The position numbers and the translations under genes are program-made. From NCBI RefSeq assembly GCF_003029735.1, contig NZ_KZ686269.1, positions 1,302,001 through 1,366,000 of the forward strand: DNA of 64,000 bases, given 5' to 3'. Below are positions 33,780 through 41,836 of the stretch, in pieces. Each line of letters starts with the position of its first letter. Position 1 is the stretch's first letter. Origin of the DNA: Pedobacter yulinensis (lineage in GTDB: Bacteria; Bacteroidota; Bacteroidia; Sphingobacteriales; Sphingobacteriaceae). The notes beneath the pieces are model-generated. The model was not told the DNA's origin and made no database searches. It saw only the letters and a list, made by a program, of their open reading frames with translations.

Positions 33780-34679
33780 TCAGTTGAGCAATGCACCGTT
33801 TATCATGGCGCCGGCTTTTGTTCCCAGCGCTATGGCATTGGCCAGTGAACGCATTTGGGTCGTATTGTCGCCAGCAGCGTAAATTCCTTCGACGGTCGTT
33901 TCCTGCATTTCATTCGTCATGAGCAGGCCGTCGCTGTTCAGCAGGCATCCCAATTGCTCAGGCAGCTCGCAGTGCTGTTTGAAAGGAATACGCGCATACA
34001 TGGCAGCAACTTCCAATGCAGGACCCTCCTCGAAGCGGATGGCCGTTAACATGCCTTTGCTGTGTTCGAATCCTGCGATCGGTGTATCGATGACCGGGAT
34101 GCTATGCGCTTTCAGGTATTCGAGCTGCGATAAAGTGAAGGTCCCCTGTGCGTGTGTAACCAATGTCAGGCTTCCGGCCCACTGCGGCAAAAGTTTCGCG
34201 AAATGCATGGCGTCATCGCCGGCGGCAAAAAGAGCGGTTGGTTTGCCCGCAAGCTCATAACCGTGGCAGTATGGGCAATGAACGATCGAACGTCCCCAGC
34301 AATCTTCGAAGCCTGGAATGGCGGGGAAAAGATCCTGCACGCCGGTGCCGAAGAATAGCTTGCGTGTGCGGAAAGATCCGCCACCTGCCGTTCTTACCTG
34401 GTACCCTTCACCCTCGGGAAGCGCCTCTACAGCCAGATCATTCAAAAACGACACTGTCGGGTATCTGGCAACATCGGCCTTCGCTTTTTCGAGAACGGTT
34501 GTCGGCGGAATGCCGTCAAATCCGATCAGGTTGTGCGCATGCGGCGTATACCTGTTGCAGGGCTTGCCACTGTCGATTACCAATACAGTTCTGCGGGCCC
34601 GTGCCAGGGCAAGCGAGGCAGCAAGGCCGGCAAAACTTCCGCCAATGACGATTACGTCAAAATTTTTCTCGTTCATCAT
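33780..34679 (-). CDS. Thioredoxin reductase-like NAD(P)/FAD oxidoreductase
   Basis: 299 residues. FAD-binding VIGGSFAGLAASLALARA near the N terminus; the redox pair CPYCHG near residue 135; a degenerate NADPH-binding region (AAGDDAMHFAKLLPQ); and a C-terminal GIYAAGDNTTQMRSLANAIALG FAD motif. It is close to the thioredoxin reductases but the NAD(P) loop lacks a standard GxGxxA, so the electron donor may differ. ATG 34679 or 34676. The upstream region holds a promoter, a palindromic operator-like site and repeat copy 2, which suggests regulated expression. Confidence 0.85.
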   Translation of the reverse strand: MMNEKNFDVIVIGGSFAGLAASLALARARRTVLVIDSGKPCNRYTPHAHNLIGFDGIPPTTVLEKAKADVARYPTVSFLNDLAVEALPEGEGYQVRTAGGGSFRTRKLFFGTGVQDLFPAIPGFEDCWGRSIVHCPYCHGYELAGKPTALFAAGDDAMHFAKLLPQWAGSLTLVTHAQGTFTLSQLEYLKAHSIPVIDTPIAGFEHSKGMLTAIRFEEGPALEVAAMYARIPFKQHCELPEQLGCLLNSDGLLMTNEMQETTVEGIYAAGDNTTQMRSLANAIALGTKAGAMINGALLN

Positions 34680-34691
34680 AACTCTTTTTCA

Positions 34692-34720
34692 CAAAAATAG
34701 ACAATTACTTATTAATGCAA
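34692..34720 (-). promoter_or_regulatory. Promoter of the thioredoxin reductase-like gene
   Basis: TATTTTTG (34699-34692), exact match, with TTG 18 bp upstream (34720-34718); a second TTG gives 21 bp. The ATG is 12 nt from the -7 box. Confidence 0.55.
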
Positions 34721-34734
34721 CAATGATGCATTAA
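34712..34734. promoter_or_regulatory. Palindromic operator-like site
   Basis: Perfect dyad TTAATGCA-N7-TGCATTAA covering the -33 region of the flavoprotein promoter. The symmetry and position are what a dimeric repressor site would show; the regulator is not identifiable from the window. Confidence 0.5.
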
Positions 34735-34801
34735 CATAAATATTTTATGACGCGGCCATGATGCGTTCTGACAGGGTTTAGGCGGAGTGCCTGGGATTCA
34801 G

Positions 34802-34852
34802 TACGAGTCCTGCAAAGTTGGTAACTTTCGTAAAGTTACCAACTTTAAGTTA
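34802..34852 (-). repeat. 51-bp structured repeat, copy 2 (inverted)
   Basis: Reverse complement of copy 1 at 27383-27433: arms 34832-34846 and 34814-34828 with loop 34829-34831, flank GCAGGACTCGTA on the minus strand at 34813-34802. Only two loop positions differ from copy 1. It lies 20 bp after the stop of the formylglycine-generating enzyme gene and about 120 bp upstream of the flavoprotein ATG, with its promoter-like sequence pointing at that gene. Confidence 0.9.
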
Positions 34853-34871
34853 AAAAATTTTCATTTTTTTT

Positions 34872-35963
34872 TTATTTTTCTGAGCGCACGCACCGAAACC
34901 CCATGTTGCTCAAACCTGAATCATATGAGCTTTTCATTCGCCTGGCTACCCGGTAGCCTGAACAGTAACTGTCATTGCACATGAATGACCCACCCCTTGC
35001 CACACGCTTGGGGACTGACGGCTCTTCCGGATCGTAACTGTCTGCCGGCCCCTGCGGATTGATTACGCCTCCTGCCCGTGCAACACTGGCATAGTAATCA
35101 TTGCGGTACCAATCTGAACACCATTCCCAAACGTTACCTGCCATGTCGTATAACTTATATCCGTTCGCTTTGAAGGACTTTACCGGAGCGAGGCCCTGGA
35201 ATCCATCTTTAGAAGTATTTTTATCAGGAAAATGCCCGTTCCAGGAATTGGCTTTTGGCTTTCCGGCCTCTATATGCTCATTGCCCCAGGGATAAATCTG
35301 GTTTTCCCGTCCTCCCCGGGCAGCAAACTCCCATTCGGCTTCTGTTGGCAGCCGCTTACCTGCCCATTGGCAATAGGCATTGGCATCATCCCAGCTTACG
35401 TGAACAACCGGATGGTTCTCCTTGCCTGTAATATCGCTTCCCGGCCCTTCGGGATGCCGCCAGTTGGCACCAGGCACCCAGCTCCACCACTGGCTGAAAT
35501 CGTTCAGGTCGACCGGCTGTGCCGGCGGACTAAAAACAAGTGACGCAGGAACAAGCTGGCTATCATCTGGCTTTGGCGTGCCCGGCGGCAGCTGCTTCCT
35601 CAGTTCTTCCCAGTCCGGTTTCCGCTCTGCGGTGGTTTGATAACCCGTAGCCTTCACAAATGCGGCAAACTGCGCATTGGTCACTTCATGTTCATCTATC
35701 CAGAAGGCGCTGACCGTTACCTGGTGCTTCGGGTATTCATCCTGGTCAGCCTGATCGTTGTCTGCCCCCATCATAAACGTACCACCGGGTACGCGGACCA
35801 TTCCGACCGTAGATGTATCGCCATTAAAGCGGATCACCGCGCCGCCGGGCACGGCGTCAGCCTGGCTTGCAACAGGCGTTTTGCTTTTCCCGCTGTTGCA
35901 GGCTTGCATTAAAAAAGATCCCGCAAGCGGCAGCACCAGCAGCATTCTCGTTATCAACTTCAT
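34872..35963 (-). CDS. Formylglycine-generating enzyme (SUMF1 family) lipoprotein
   Basis: 363 residues from MKLITRMLLVLPLAG, with lipobox SFLMQAC (Cys about 22). FGE-sulfatase domain from MVRVPGGTFMMGADNDQADQDEYPKHQV to the end, with NAQFAAFV, RLPTEAEWEFAARGG, YPWG, DMAGNVWEW and GFRCVR. The motif RGGSFMCNDSYCSGYR carries both catalytic cysteines (Cys329 and Cys334) known from true formylglycine-generating enzymes, which oxidise a sulfatase Cys to formylglycine. Many relatives lack this pair and have other roles. No sulfatase gene is in the window. The frame is open further upstream; the lipoprotein start is preferred. Confidence 0.88.
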   Translation of the reverse strand: MKLITRMLLVLPLAGSFLMQACNSGKSKTPVASQADAVPGGAVIRFNGDTSTVGMVRVPGGTFMMGADNDQADQDEYPKHQVTVSAFWIDEHEVTNAQFAAFVKATGYQTTAERKPDWEELRKQLPPGTPKPDDSQLVPASLVFSPPAQPVDLNDFSQWWSWVPGANWRHPEGPGSDITGKENHPVVHVSWDDANAYCQWAGKRLPTEAEWEFAARGGRENQIYPWGNEHIEAGKPKANSWNGHFPDKNTSKDGFQGLAPVKSFKANGYKLYDMAGNVWEWCSDWYRNDYYASVARAGGVINPQGPADSYDPEEPSVPKRVARGGSFMCNDSYCSGYRVARRMKSSYDSGLSNMGFRCVRSEK

Positions 35964-36073
35964 TCGTCTTTGTTCGAAACACAAGTATACTGGAAAACCG
36001 TCTGATATCAGATTTCTGTAACAAGATTGTGTTAGCCTCCCGGTTCTCTCCTGTACCCGCATCCTTTTGCGGC

Positions 36074-36616
36074 TTAGGCATCGGGCGGATTCTCCATTCG
36101 CGTGCGGTCAAGCTCTGACAAAGGCGGCGTGCTGCCTGAAATCGGCGGCCTGTCGATCATATTGCCGAAGCCGTCCGCCTGCAGGCTTTCTGGCTGCTCT
36201 GCTACCGGCCCAGGCTCAGCAAACCGGACCATGGTCAACAATGCGAGCGTTTCCTGCGTAGCTGAAGAGCGAAACGGCAAGTGTTCATGGAGATTGATCA
36301 GTTGCCCTTCTGTAAGCCTGAAAACATCTGCCTCTGTAACGAATTCCATTTCGCCCTCCAGGATCTGTACTGTCAGCAGTCCCGTACCTTCATAACTTCC
36401 CGGCTGCAGCAACGCACCCTGGTGAAGCGCGAGCAGGGTGATCGTCATGCCTTCGGTTTTGAAAACGGTAATGGCGTTCCGGTCAGATTTGAGCCAGGCC
36501 TCTTCTGTTTTAATCTGAACCCTGAATTTGGGTAAGTCTATATGTAATACTTCGGCGTCAATGGTCCGGTCTCCGGCAGGCCGGTTATAAGTGGACCGGT
36601 TTCTTTTCTCTTCCAT
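36074..36616 (-). CDS. Small cupin-like protein
   Basis: 180 residues, soluble, with no signal peptide. The middle (about 45-130) reads as a cupin barrel: ITVFKTEGMTITLLALHQGALLQPG, then LLTVQILEGEMEFVTEADVFRLTEGQLINLHEHLPF. The usual metal ligands HxH are not obvious (only HEH near residue 112), so catalysis is uncertain. The tail is Pro-rich and probably disordered. It follows the small membrane protein gene by 14 bp on the same strand. Confidence 0.7.
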   Translation of the reverse strand: MEEKRNRSTYNRPAGDRTIDAEVLHIDLPKFRVQIKTEEAWLKSDRNAITVFKTEGMTITLLALHQGALLQPGSYEGTGLLTVQILEGEMEFVTEADVFRLTEGQLINLHEHLPFRSSATQETLALLTMVRFAEPGPVAEQPESLQADGFGNMIDRPPISGSTPPLSELDRTRMENPPDA

Positions 36617-36630
36617 GTTTTGTTCCTGAA

Positions 36631-37071
36631 CTATTTTTTCCTGATCATGTTAAATACTGCCGCGGTGACGAGTGCGCCAAAAAGATAATAGCCGGCAGTC
36701 AGCACTTTGGTTTTGGTTGTACGGGTTACCGGATCGGGATTAAGCCCCATAGGCTCGGGAAGTTGCACTGCCCCTACCCCTGCCATCAGCCCATACATAA
36801 CACCCCTCGGCCAGACGAACCGCGGGTCGCCGGCACCGATCAGTGAATAGTAAAAGGCGTTGCCAACCAGGTCTGAAGCAAGTGTGGCCTGGTAAAGTTC
36901 TTTTTTCCCCGGCACCGGTGCGCCAAAATAATTCAGGGCACGTGCAAGGGCTTCTTTTCCCACCTTGTCTACCCGCGGTGCTTCACGGTCTTGCTTTCGC
37001 ATCGATTCATGCAGCAGGTTAAGCGCTACCGACCCGGCGAAGCCGGCCAGAAGCGATCTGAGCTTTTCCAT
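36631..37071 (-). CDS. Hypothetical small membrane protein
   Basis: 146 residues. Hydrophobic segments near 5-22, 70-82, 90-102 and 124-142 (TAGYYLFGALVTAAVFNMI) suggest an inner-membrane protein with a charged loop MRKQDREAPRVDKVGKEALA. No known domain is recognised. It sits 2 bp after the STAS-like gene and 14 bp before the cupin gene, so the three probably form one transcript. Confidence 0.65.
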   Translation of the reverse strand: MEKLRSLLAGFAGSVALNLLHESMRKQDREAPRVDKVGKEALARALNYFGAPVPGKKELYQATLASDLVGNAFYYSLIGAGDPRFVWPRGVMYGLMAGVGAVQLPEPMGLNPDPVTRTTKTKVLTAGYYLFGALVTAAVFNMIRKK

Positions 37072-37073
37072 AT

Positions 37074-37448
37074 CTATTTTTCGTTTTTAGTGCTAACCCA
37101 GGCGATTGCCTGGTCAAGTTCGTCTTTTTTAAAACCCCGTGCCTCGCCGGGACTGATGTATGAGAAGTAATTGGTAAAGGTCTCCACCGATTCCTGCGGC
37201 GTTACGATGGCCATTTTTTTCCATTTGGTAAAGTGCCGCAGCCCGGCTACCATATCCTGGATCCAGGCACCAGCGGTAAAGTTCTGCACCGTTGTGTCTA
37301 ATACGAGCAGGTAATAAATTTCGTCCTGGCTTTGTACCAGTGCATCGAGTGCCGGCAGTAAAACTTCTTTCAGATCGGTTTCAGTCACCTCCCCAGATGC
37401 CCGCACGCCTACAACATGCGAGGGAAGGTTTTCAATCGGTTTAAGCAT
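37074..37448 (-). CDS. SpoIIAA-like STAS/SEC14-type protein
   Basis: 124 residues, soluble. It matches the small SpoIIAA-like family: MLKPIENLPSHVVGVRASGEVTETDL at the start, YYLLVLDTTVQNFTAGAWIQDMVAGLRH in the middle, WKKMAIVTPQESVETF and a final DELDQAIAWV. Members are alpha/beta proteins resembling anti-anti-sigma factors, but no conserved phosphorylatable Ser is clear. It lies just downstream of the hybrid kinase, which suggests, without proof, a shared stress-signalling role. Confidence 0.75.
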   Translation of the reverse strand: MLKPIENLPSHVVGVRASGEVTETDLKEVLLPALDALVQSQDEIYYLLVLDTTVQNFTAGAWIQDMVAGLRHFTKWKKMAIVTPQESVETFTNYFSYISPGEARGFKKDELDQAIAWVSTKNEK

Positions 37449-37508
37449 AGGTGTTTTTCCTTTCTGAACACGCCGGGCGGGCTGAATGTTTCAAAAAAGA
37501 CTGCCGGA

Positions 37509-40046
37509 TCAGGATACGGCCTGCGTGTAAACGTCCATGCGCCTGATCTGTGCCACTACCAGCAAAAGCCTGTCTGCCAGCTGTTCGATCGCAGGCGCGT
37601 CACCCGGTCTGAGTCCGCTGGCGGCATAAAGTGCAGCCTCCATTTCCCTCAGGTCGGCCGCAATATCGCCGGCGCCGATCTGCCCCGTACGACCGGCAAG
37701 TTTGTGAACCAGGCCGTGCACCTTGTCTGAATCATCAGATCTGAGTGCAGCTGAAAGGGCAACGAGGTCGCTTTCCGTATCGGTTACGAAACGATGCAAA
37801 ATCCGGCTCATCTGCCGTGCATCGCCAAAGGTCATTTTTTCCAGCCTTGATAAATCCGGTGGTCGGACTTCAGGTGTGTCGGCGATCATGTTTACCGGCG
37901 GCTCTGCCGGCGCCGCATTTCCCTGCAGCATGGCCAGCAATTCTTCCTCACGAAAAGGTTTGGTTAAGATGCCGTCAAAGCCCTGATCGATTACTTTCTG
38001 ACGCTCGTCAGGCAAGACCTGGGCGGTAATGGCAAATATGCTGACCCCCGCGGCAACACGCTGCCGCATGTGGCTGCAAAGTTCAAGCCCCGACATACCG
38101 GGCATGCGGATGTCGAGCAGAATATACCTGACATCGGGCGTCAGTGTGGCTTCCAGCATGGCCAATGGCGATGTGAAAGCCTGAAACGCGATCCCATGCT
38201 TTTTGAAGATCAGGCTGCATAGATCAACGATGAGTGCATCATCGTCTGCAATCCAGACCTTAAATGGATAATTGAACCTGCGTACCTGCTGCTCATCTGT
38301 TGCCGCCGGCCGTTCTGCACGCATATACGTGAGGTAGAACACAAAGGTGCTCCCTGCCCCGGGCCTGCTGCGCGCATAAATACGCCCACCCAAACTTTCC
38401 ACGATCGACTTGCTGATCACAAGGCCAAGGCCGGTACCGGTTTGATTGATGATGCTCTTCTCAGGCATCTCCACCTGTTCAAATTCCCTGAAGATCCGTA
38501 TGCTGTCTGCCTCATCGAAGCCGATACCGGTATCGCGGACCGAGAAACTGAAATGAAGTTCTTCGGCCTGCGTTTTACAGCTCACAGCAAGGGTGATGCT
38601 GCCCTGCATGGTAAATTTGACCGCGTTGCCAAGCAGGTTGAACAGAACCTGTTTCAGCCTGAAAGGGTCGCCTTTAACAAATTCAACCTCATGCAGATCG
38701 TAAGTTGCAGCCAGCGAAAGTGATTTTGCCTCGGCATGTGGCCGCATGGCTGCAAGCACCTCGTCCAGCAGCTGCGGCATGGAAAATACCTGCTCCGAAA
38801 AGGTCAGCTCGCCCGAAACAATCCGGTTGTAATCCAAAACTTCGTTTACGATCTGAAGCAGGTGCTCAGAGGAATGGTGAATGGCTTCAATGTGCCTGCG
38901 CTCAGGTTTCTCCTGTTCGCCGATCAGTTTTGAAAAGCCAATAATCGACTGCAGCGGCGTCCGGATCTCGTGGCTCATGTTTGAAAGAAAGCGTTGTTTG
39001 GCCATGCCATACTGCTCGGCTTCTTCCTTCGCCTTTTCGAGCTCTCTGCGGTAGCGGTTGCTCCGTACAATGTCTGAAAGGATGAAATAAAGCAGGATTC
39101 CCGTAAGCACGAAAAACGAAAGTATGATCAGGGTAATCCGGTCCACGCTTCCGTTAACCGTTTGCTGGGCCTTCCGTACATTCTGGTTGATCTGTTCAAC
39201 CACCTGTTTTTCAACCTGGCCAAGAATGTTCAGCATGCGGTTAATCAGCTGCCCGTTGGCTTCTGCCAGCTCAGCTTCCCGGTCCAGAAAACGTTTGCTT
39301 TTGGCCTTTTGTTCACGCTCGATAATCCTGAGCGAATTTTCCAGGCTCCTGGTCAGACTATCCTGTCTGGCCAGCGCAATGGTATCGAGCTTTACGTTGA
39401 ATTGCTCATTGGTAACGCTCTGCGGTTCACCTGGCTCTTCTCCGGCGCGTTTCTTTCCGAAAAGCTTATTCAGAAAACCCTTCCGTTCCTTTTCAACCGG
39501 CACCAGCGTTGTCGTAGAAGTGGTTCGCTCGGTCGCGACGATAGTCGTATCAGAAAGCCTGGCGCCCTGGTCTACCAATTCATTGAGCCGCTGCAGCTGG
39601 CTTGCAATTGCCTTGTTATTCACCATGCCCTCGCGCACCTTCAGGTAGTCAAGAAACTGCTTATCTCGCGCTGCAAGCAATTTTTCGATAGATTGAAAAC
39701 GGGCAAGCTGTACCGTATCATTTGCATAAAGCCGGTTGAGTGTATCTAGCTTAAGACGCAGCAATTTCGATTCAGTGAAAAAGCGGCTGTAATTGCCCGG
39801 CGCATTATATGCTTTTCTCTTCTGCGACTGGTCCAGATTGGCGATACGCAGCGACAGGTCGTTCACAAGGCGCAGTTTCTCGTTCGGCGAAGAGATGTTG
39901 TCTACAGTACTCAATATCTCGTTAAATGCCCCCTTGCTAACGCCCCAGGCTGTAAATAAAGCAATACAAGCCAGCAGAAAGCCGATAATCACCTTTCCTT
40001 TTACGGCATCGATAAGACTTTTCTGAGGCGTACTTTCTTTTTTCAT
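37509..40046 (-). CDS. Hybrid sensor histidine kinase with receiver and HPt domains
   Basis: 845 residues. Layout: membrane helix near 18-40; a long helical periplasmic sensor (about 40-300) with coiled-coil segments; second membrane helix near 305-327; dimerisation domain with the phospho-His in MSHEIRTPLQSIIGFS; ATPase domain (NLLGNAVKF, DTGIGF, TGLGLVISKS); receiver domain with the phospho-Asp in YILLDIRMPGMSG; and a C-terminal HPt with VHGLVHKLAGRTGQIGAG. A full phosphorelay is thus present within one chain. No response regulator gene lies beside it. The signal is unknown. It diverges from the DUF4254 operon. Confidence 0.92.
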   Translation of the reverse strand: MKKESTPQKSLIDAVKGKVIIGFLLACIALFTAWGVSKGAFNEILSTVDNISSPNEKLRLVNDLSLRIANLDQSQKRKAYNAPGNYSRFFTESKLLRLKLDTLNRLYANDTVQLARFQSIEKLLAARDKQFLDYLKVREGMVNNKAIASQLQRLNELVDQGARLSDTTIVATERTTSTTTLVPVEKERKGFLNKLFGKKRAGEEPGEPQSVTNEQFNVKLDTIALARQDSLTRSLENSLRIIEREQKAKSKRFLDREAELAEANGQLINRMLNILGQVEKQVVEQINQNVRKAQQTVNGSVDRITLIILSFFVLTGILLYFILSDIVRSNRYRRELEKAKEEAEQYGMAKQRFLSNMSHEIRTPLQSIIGFSKLIGEQEKPERRHIEAIHHSSEHLLQIVNEVLDYNRIVSGELTFSEQVFSMPQLLDEVLAAMRPHAEAKSLSLAATYDLHEVEFVKGDPFRLKQVLFNLLGNAVKFTMQGSITLAVSCKTQAEELHFSFSVRDTGIGFDEADSIRIFREFEQVEMPEKSIINQTGTGLGLVISKSIVESLGGRIYARSRPGAGSTFVFYLTYMRAERPAATDEQQVRRFNYPFKVWIADDDALIVDLCSLIFKKHGIAFQAFTSPLAMLEATLTPDVRYILLDIRMPGMSGLELCSHMRQRVAAGVSIFAITAQVLPDERQKVIDQGFDGILTKPFREEELLAMLQGNAAPAEPPVNMIADTPEVRPPDLSRLEKMTFGDARQMSRILHRFVTDTESDLVALSAALRSDDSDKVHGLVHKLAGRTGQIGAGDIAADLREMEAALYAASGLRPGDAPAIEQLADRLLLVVAQIRRMDVYTQAVS

Positions 40047-40197
40047 CTGCTGAACAAGCGCTCGTGTACGGAGACTTCAATACTCATCAATTATCTGACC
40101 AAACCGCGGTGTACGCTGTGGCCAGGTAATGTACACTATCAATACGTTGAGGGAGGACCTGATCGTATAAAAATAGTCTGATACGCCCGATTTTCTT

Positions 40198-40205
40198 TAC
40201 TTTTG
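40198..40205 (+). promoter_or_regulatory. -7 box abutting the DUF4254 start
   Basis: TACTTTTG, an exact TAnnTTTG match, ends 4 nt before the ATG at 40210 (CGGC-ATG). CTG lies 17 bp upstream as a weak -33 element. Confidence 0.45.
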
Positions 40206-40209
40206 CGGC

Positions 40210-40812
40210 ATGATCAGCCAACTCTGCAATCAAATTTTCGACCGGGCCATCGAAGACTATCACCGGTTCGACAACATTGACCACCCGGTAAATAATCCCT
40301 ATGAAGCGCACACGCTTGAGCACCTGCTCTATGCAAAGAACTGGATCGACACGGCCCAATGGCACATGGAAGACGTGGTTCGAAATCCAAACATCGATCC
40401 GGCCGAGGGCCTGGGCTGGAAACGCCGCATCGATGCCCAAAACCAGGTGCGTACCGACATGGTTGAATTTATCGACAGTTATTTCCTGGAACAGTACAAG
40501 GACATCACGGCGCTTCCTGATGCAAGAGTCAACACTGAAAGCCCTGCATGGGCAGTTGACAGGCTTTCTATCCTGGCCCTGAAAATATACCACATGCAGG
40601 AGGAGACCAGCCGCTTCGATGCCGACGAGCTGCACCGGGAAAACTGCCGTCAAAAACTAAACATTCTACTTACCCAGCGGCAGGACCTTTCGCTGAGCAT
40701 TGACCAGCTTCTGGAAGACATCGCGGCAGGCCGTAAATACATGAAAGTCTATAAGCAGATGAAAATGTATAACGATCCCAGCCTGAACCCCGTGCTTTAT
40801 AAACAAGCCTGA
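40210..40812 (+). CDS. DUF4254 family protein
   Basis: 200 residues, almost all helical, soluble. Family pattern: a His-rich helical core with NNPYEAHTLEHLLYAKNWIDTAQWHMEDVVRNPNI, DAQNQVRTDMVEFID and a central RLSILALKIYHMQEE. The role is unknown. It is first in an operon with a GT9 glycosyltransferase 1 bp downstream and SixA, which makes a link to envelope polysaccharide synthesis plausible. The promoter box adjacent to the ATG fixes the start. Confidence 0.8.
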   Translation: MISQLCNQIFDRAIEDYHRFDNIDHPVNNPYEAHTLEHLLYAKNWIDTAQWHMEDVVRNPNIDPAEGLGWKRRIDAQNQVRTDMVEFIDSYFLEQYKDITALPDARVNTESPAWAVDRLSILALKIYHMQEETSRFDADELHRENCRQKLNILLTQRQDLSLSIDQLLEDIAAGRKYMKVYKQMKMYNDPSLNPVLYKQA

Positions 40813-40813
40813 C

Positions 40814-41836
40814 ATGCAGCGCCCCGGCACCCTGGTAATATTCCGTTTTTCTGCTATGGGCGATGTGGCTATGGTTGCGTCGGTCCTGAGGGAGTTCAGC
40901 GCCGCCTACCCCGACACCAAACTGATCATGGTAAGTCGCGAAGCCTTCGCCTCCTTTTTCAGTGGCATCAGGTCTGTCCAGTTTCATGGCCTGCAGCCTA
41001 AAGGAAAACACAAGGGCTTTTACGGACTTTTCAAACTCGCAAAAGAACTGAGTACCCTGGCCCCTGACGCGGTAGCCGATCTGCACGACAACATCCGCAG
41101 CCGCACCCTTTCGCTGCTGCTGCGCGCGCGCGGCATCCGGATATGTCGCCTGAACAAAGGACGCAGGGAAAAAGCGGCACTGACAAGGGAAAGCAACAAA
41201 AAACTCGTTCCGCTCAAGCCTACCACCGAACGTTATGCTGACGTCTTCAGAAAGCTCGGCTTTCCGTTTTCACTCAGCCACCGGCTTGAACGAAATCCCC
41301 TGCCCCTGCCAACAGGCTTCTCGCTGCCTGCAGGCAAAAAACTGGTGGGTATTGCTCCCTTTGCCCAGCATGTCTTTAAAGTCTATCCGCCGGTCAGCAT
41401 GCAGGCGGTTATCGCAGCGCTTTCGGCCAGAGGTTACCAATTGTATGTTTTTGGCGGAGGAAAGGAAGAACAAGAGCAAGCGCTGGCCTGGGAAAAAGCG
41501 TATCCTGCTGCAGTCAGCCTGATCGGCAGGTTTAACCTTTCTGAGGAGCTTGCCGTTATGTCTAACCTCGACCTGATGTTAACCATGGACTCGGCAGGCA
41601 TGCACATGGCCTCACTCTGCGGCGTACCGGTTGTGTCTGTCTGGGGACCTACGCACCCCTTCGCGGGATTTCTAGGTTACGGGCAGTTACTCAGTGACTG
41701 CATACAGCCCGACCATCCCGGCCGGCCCAATTCGATATATGGCAATAAACCCTGCTATTGCGGTCACCTGTCCTGTATGGAACTCATTAGCCCGGAAGAG
41801 ATCGTTTCTAAAATCGTGACGAAGCTGGAATCATGA
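40814..41836 (+). CDS. Glycosyltransferase family 9 (heptosyltransferase-like)
   Basis: 340 residues, GT-B fold. The N-terminal domain starts with VIFRFSAMGDVAMVASVLREF, the usual acceptor-side loop; the C-terminal domain has LVGIAPFAQHVFKVYP, ADLHDNIRSRTLS, NLDLMLTMDSAGMHMASLCGVPVVSVWGPT and a C-terminal PCYCGHLSCM cluster. It likely adds an ADP-heptose or related sugar to the lipopolysaccharide core. The ATG is 1 bp after the DUF4254 stop and its own stop overlaps sixA by 4 bp. Confidence 0.88.
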   Translation: MQRPGTLVIFRFSAMGDVAMVASVLREFSAAYPDTKLIMVSREAFASFFSGIRSVQFHGLQPKGKHKGFYGLFKLAKELSTLAPDAVADLHDNIRSRTLSLLLRARGIRICRLNKGRREKAALTRESNKKLVPLKPTTERYADVFRKLGFPFSLSHRLERNPLPLPTGFSLPAGKKLVGIAPFAQHVFKVYPPVSMQAVIAALSARGYQLYVFGGGKEEQEQALAWEKAYPAAVSLIGRFNLSEELAVMSNLDLMLTMDSAGMHMASLCGVPVVSVWGPTHPFAGFLGYGQLLSDCIQPDHPGRPNSIYGNKPCYCGHLSCMELISPEEIVSKIVTKLES

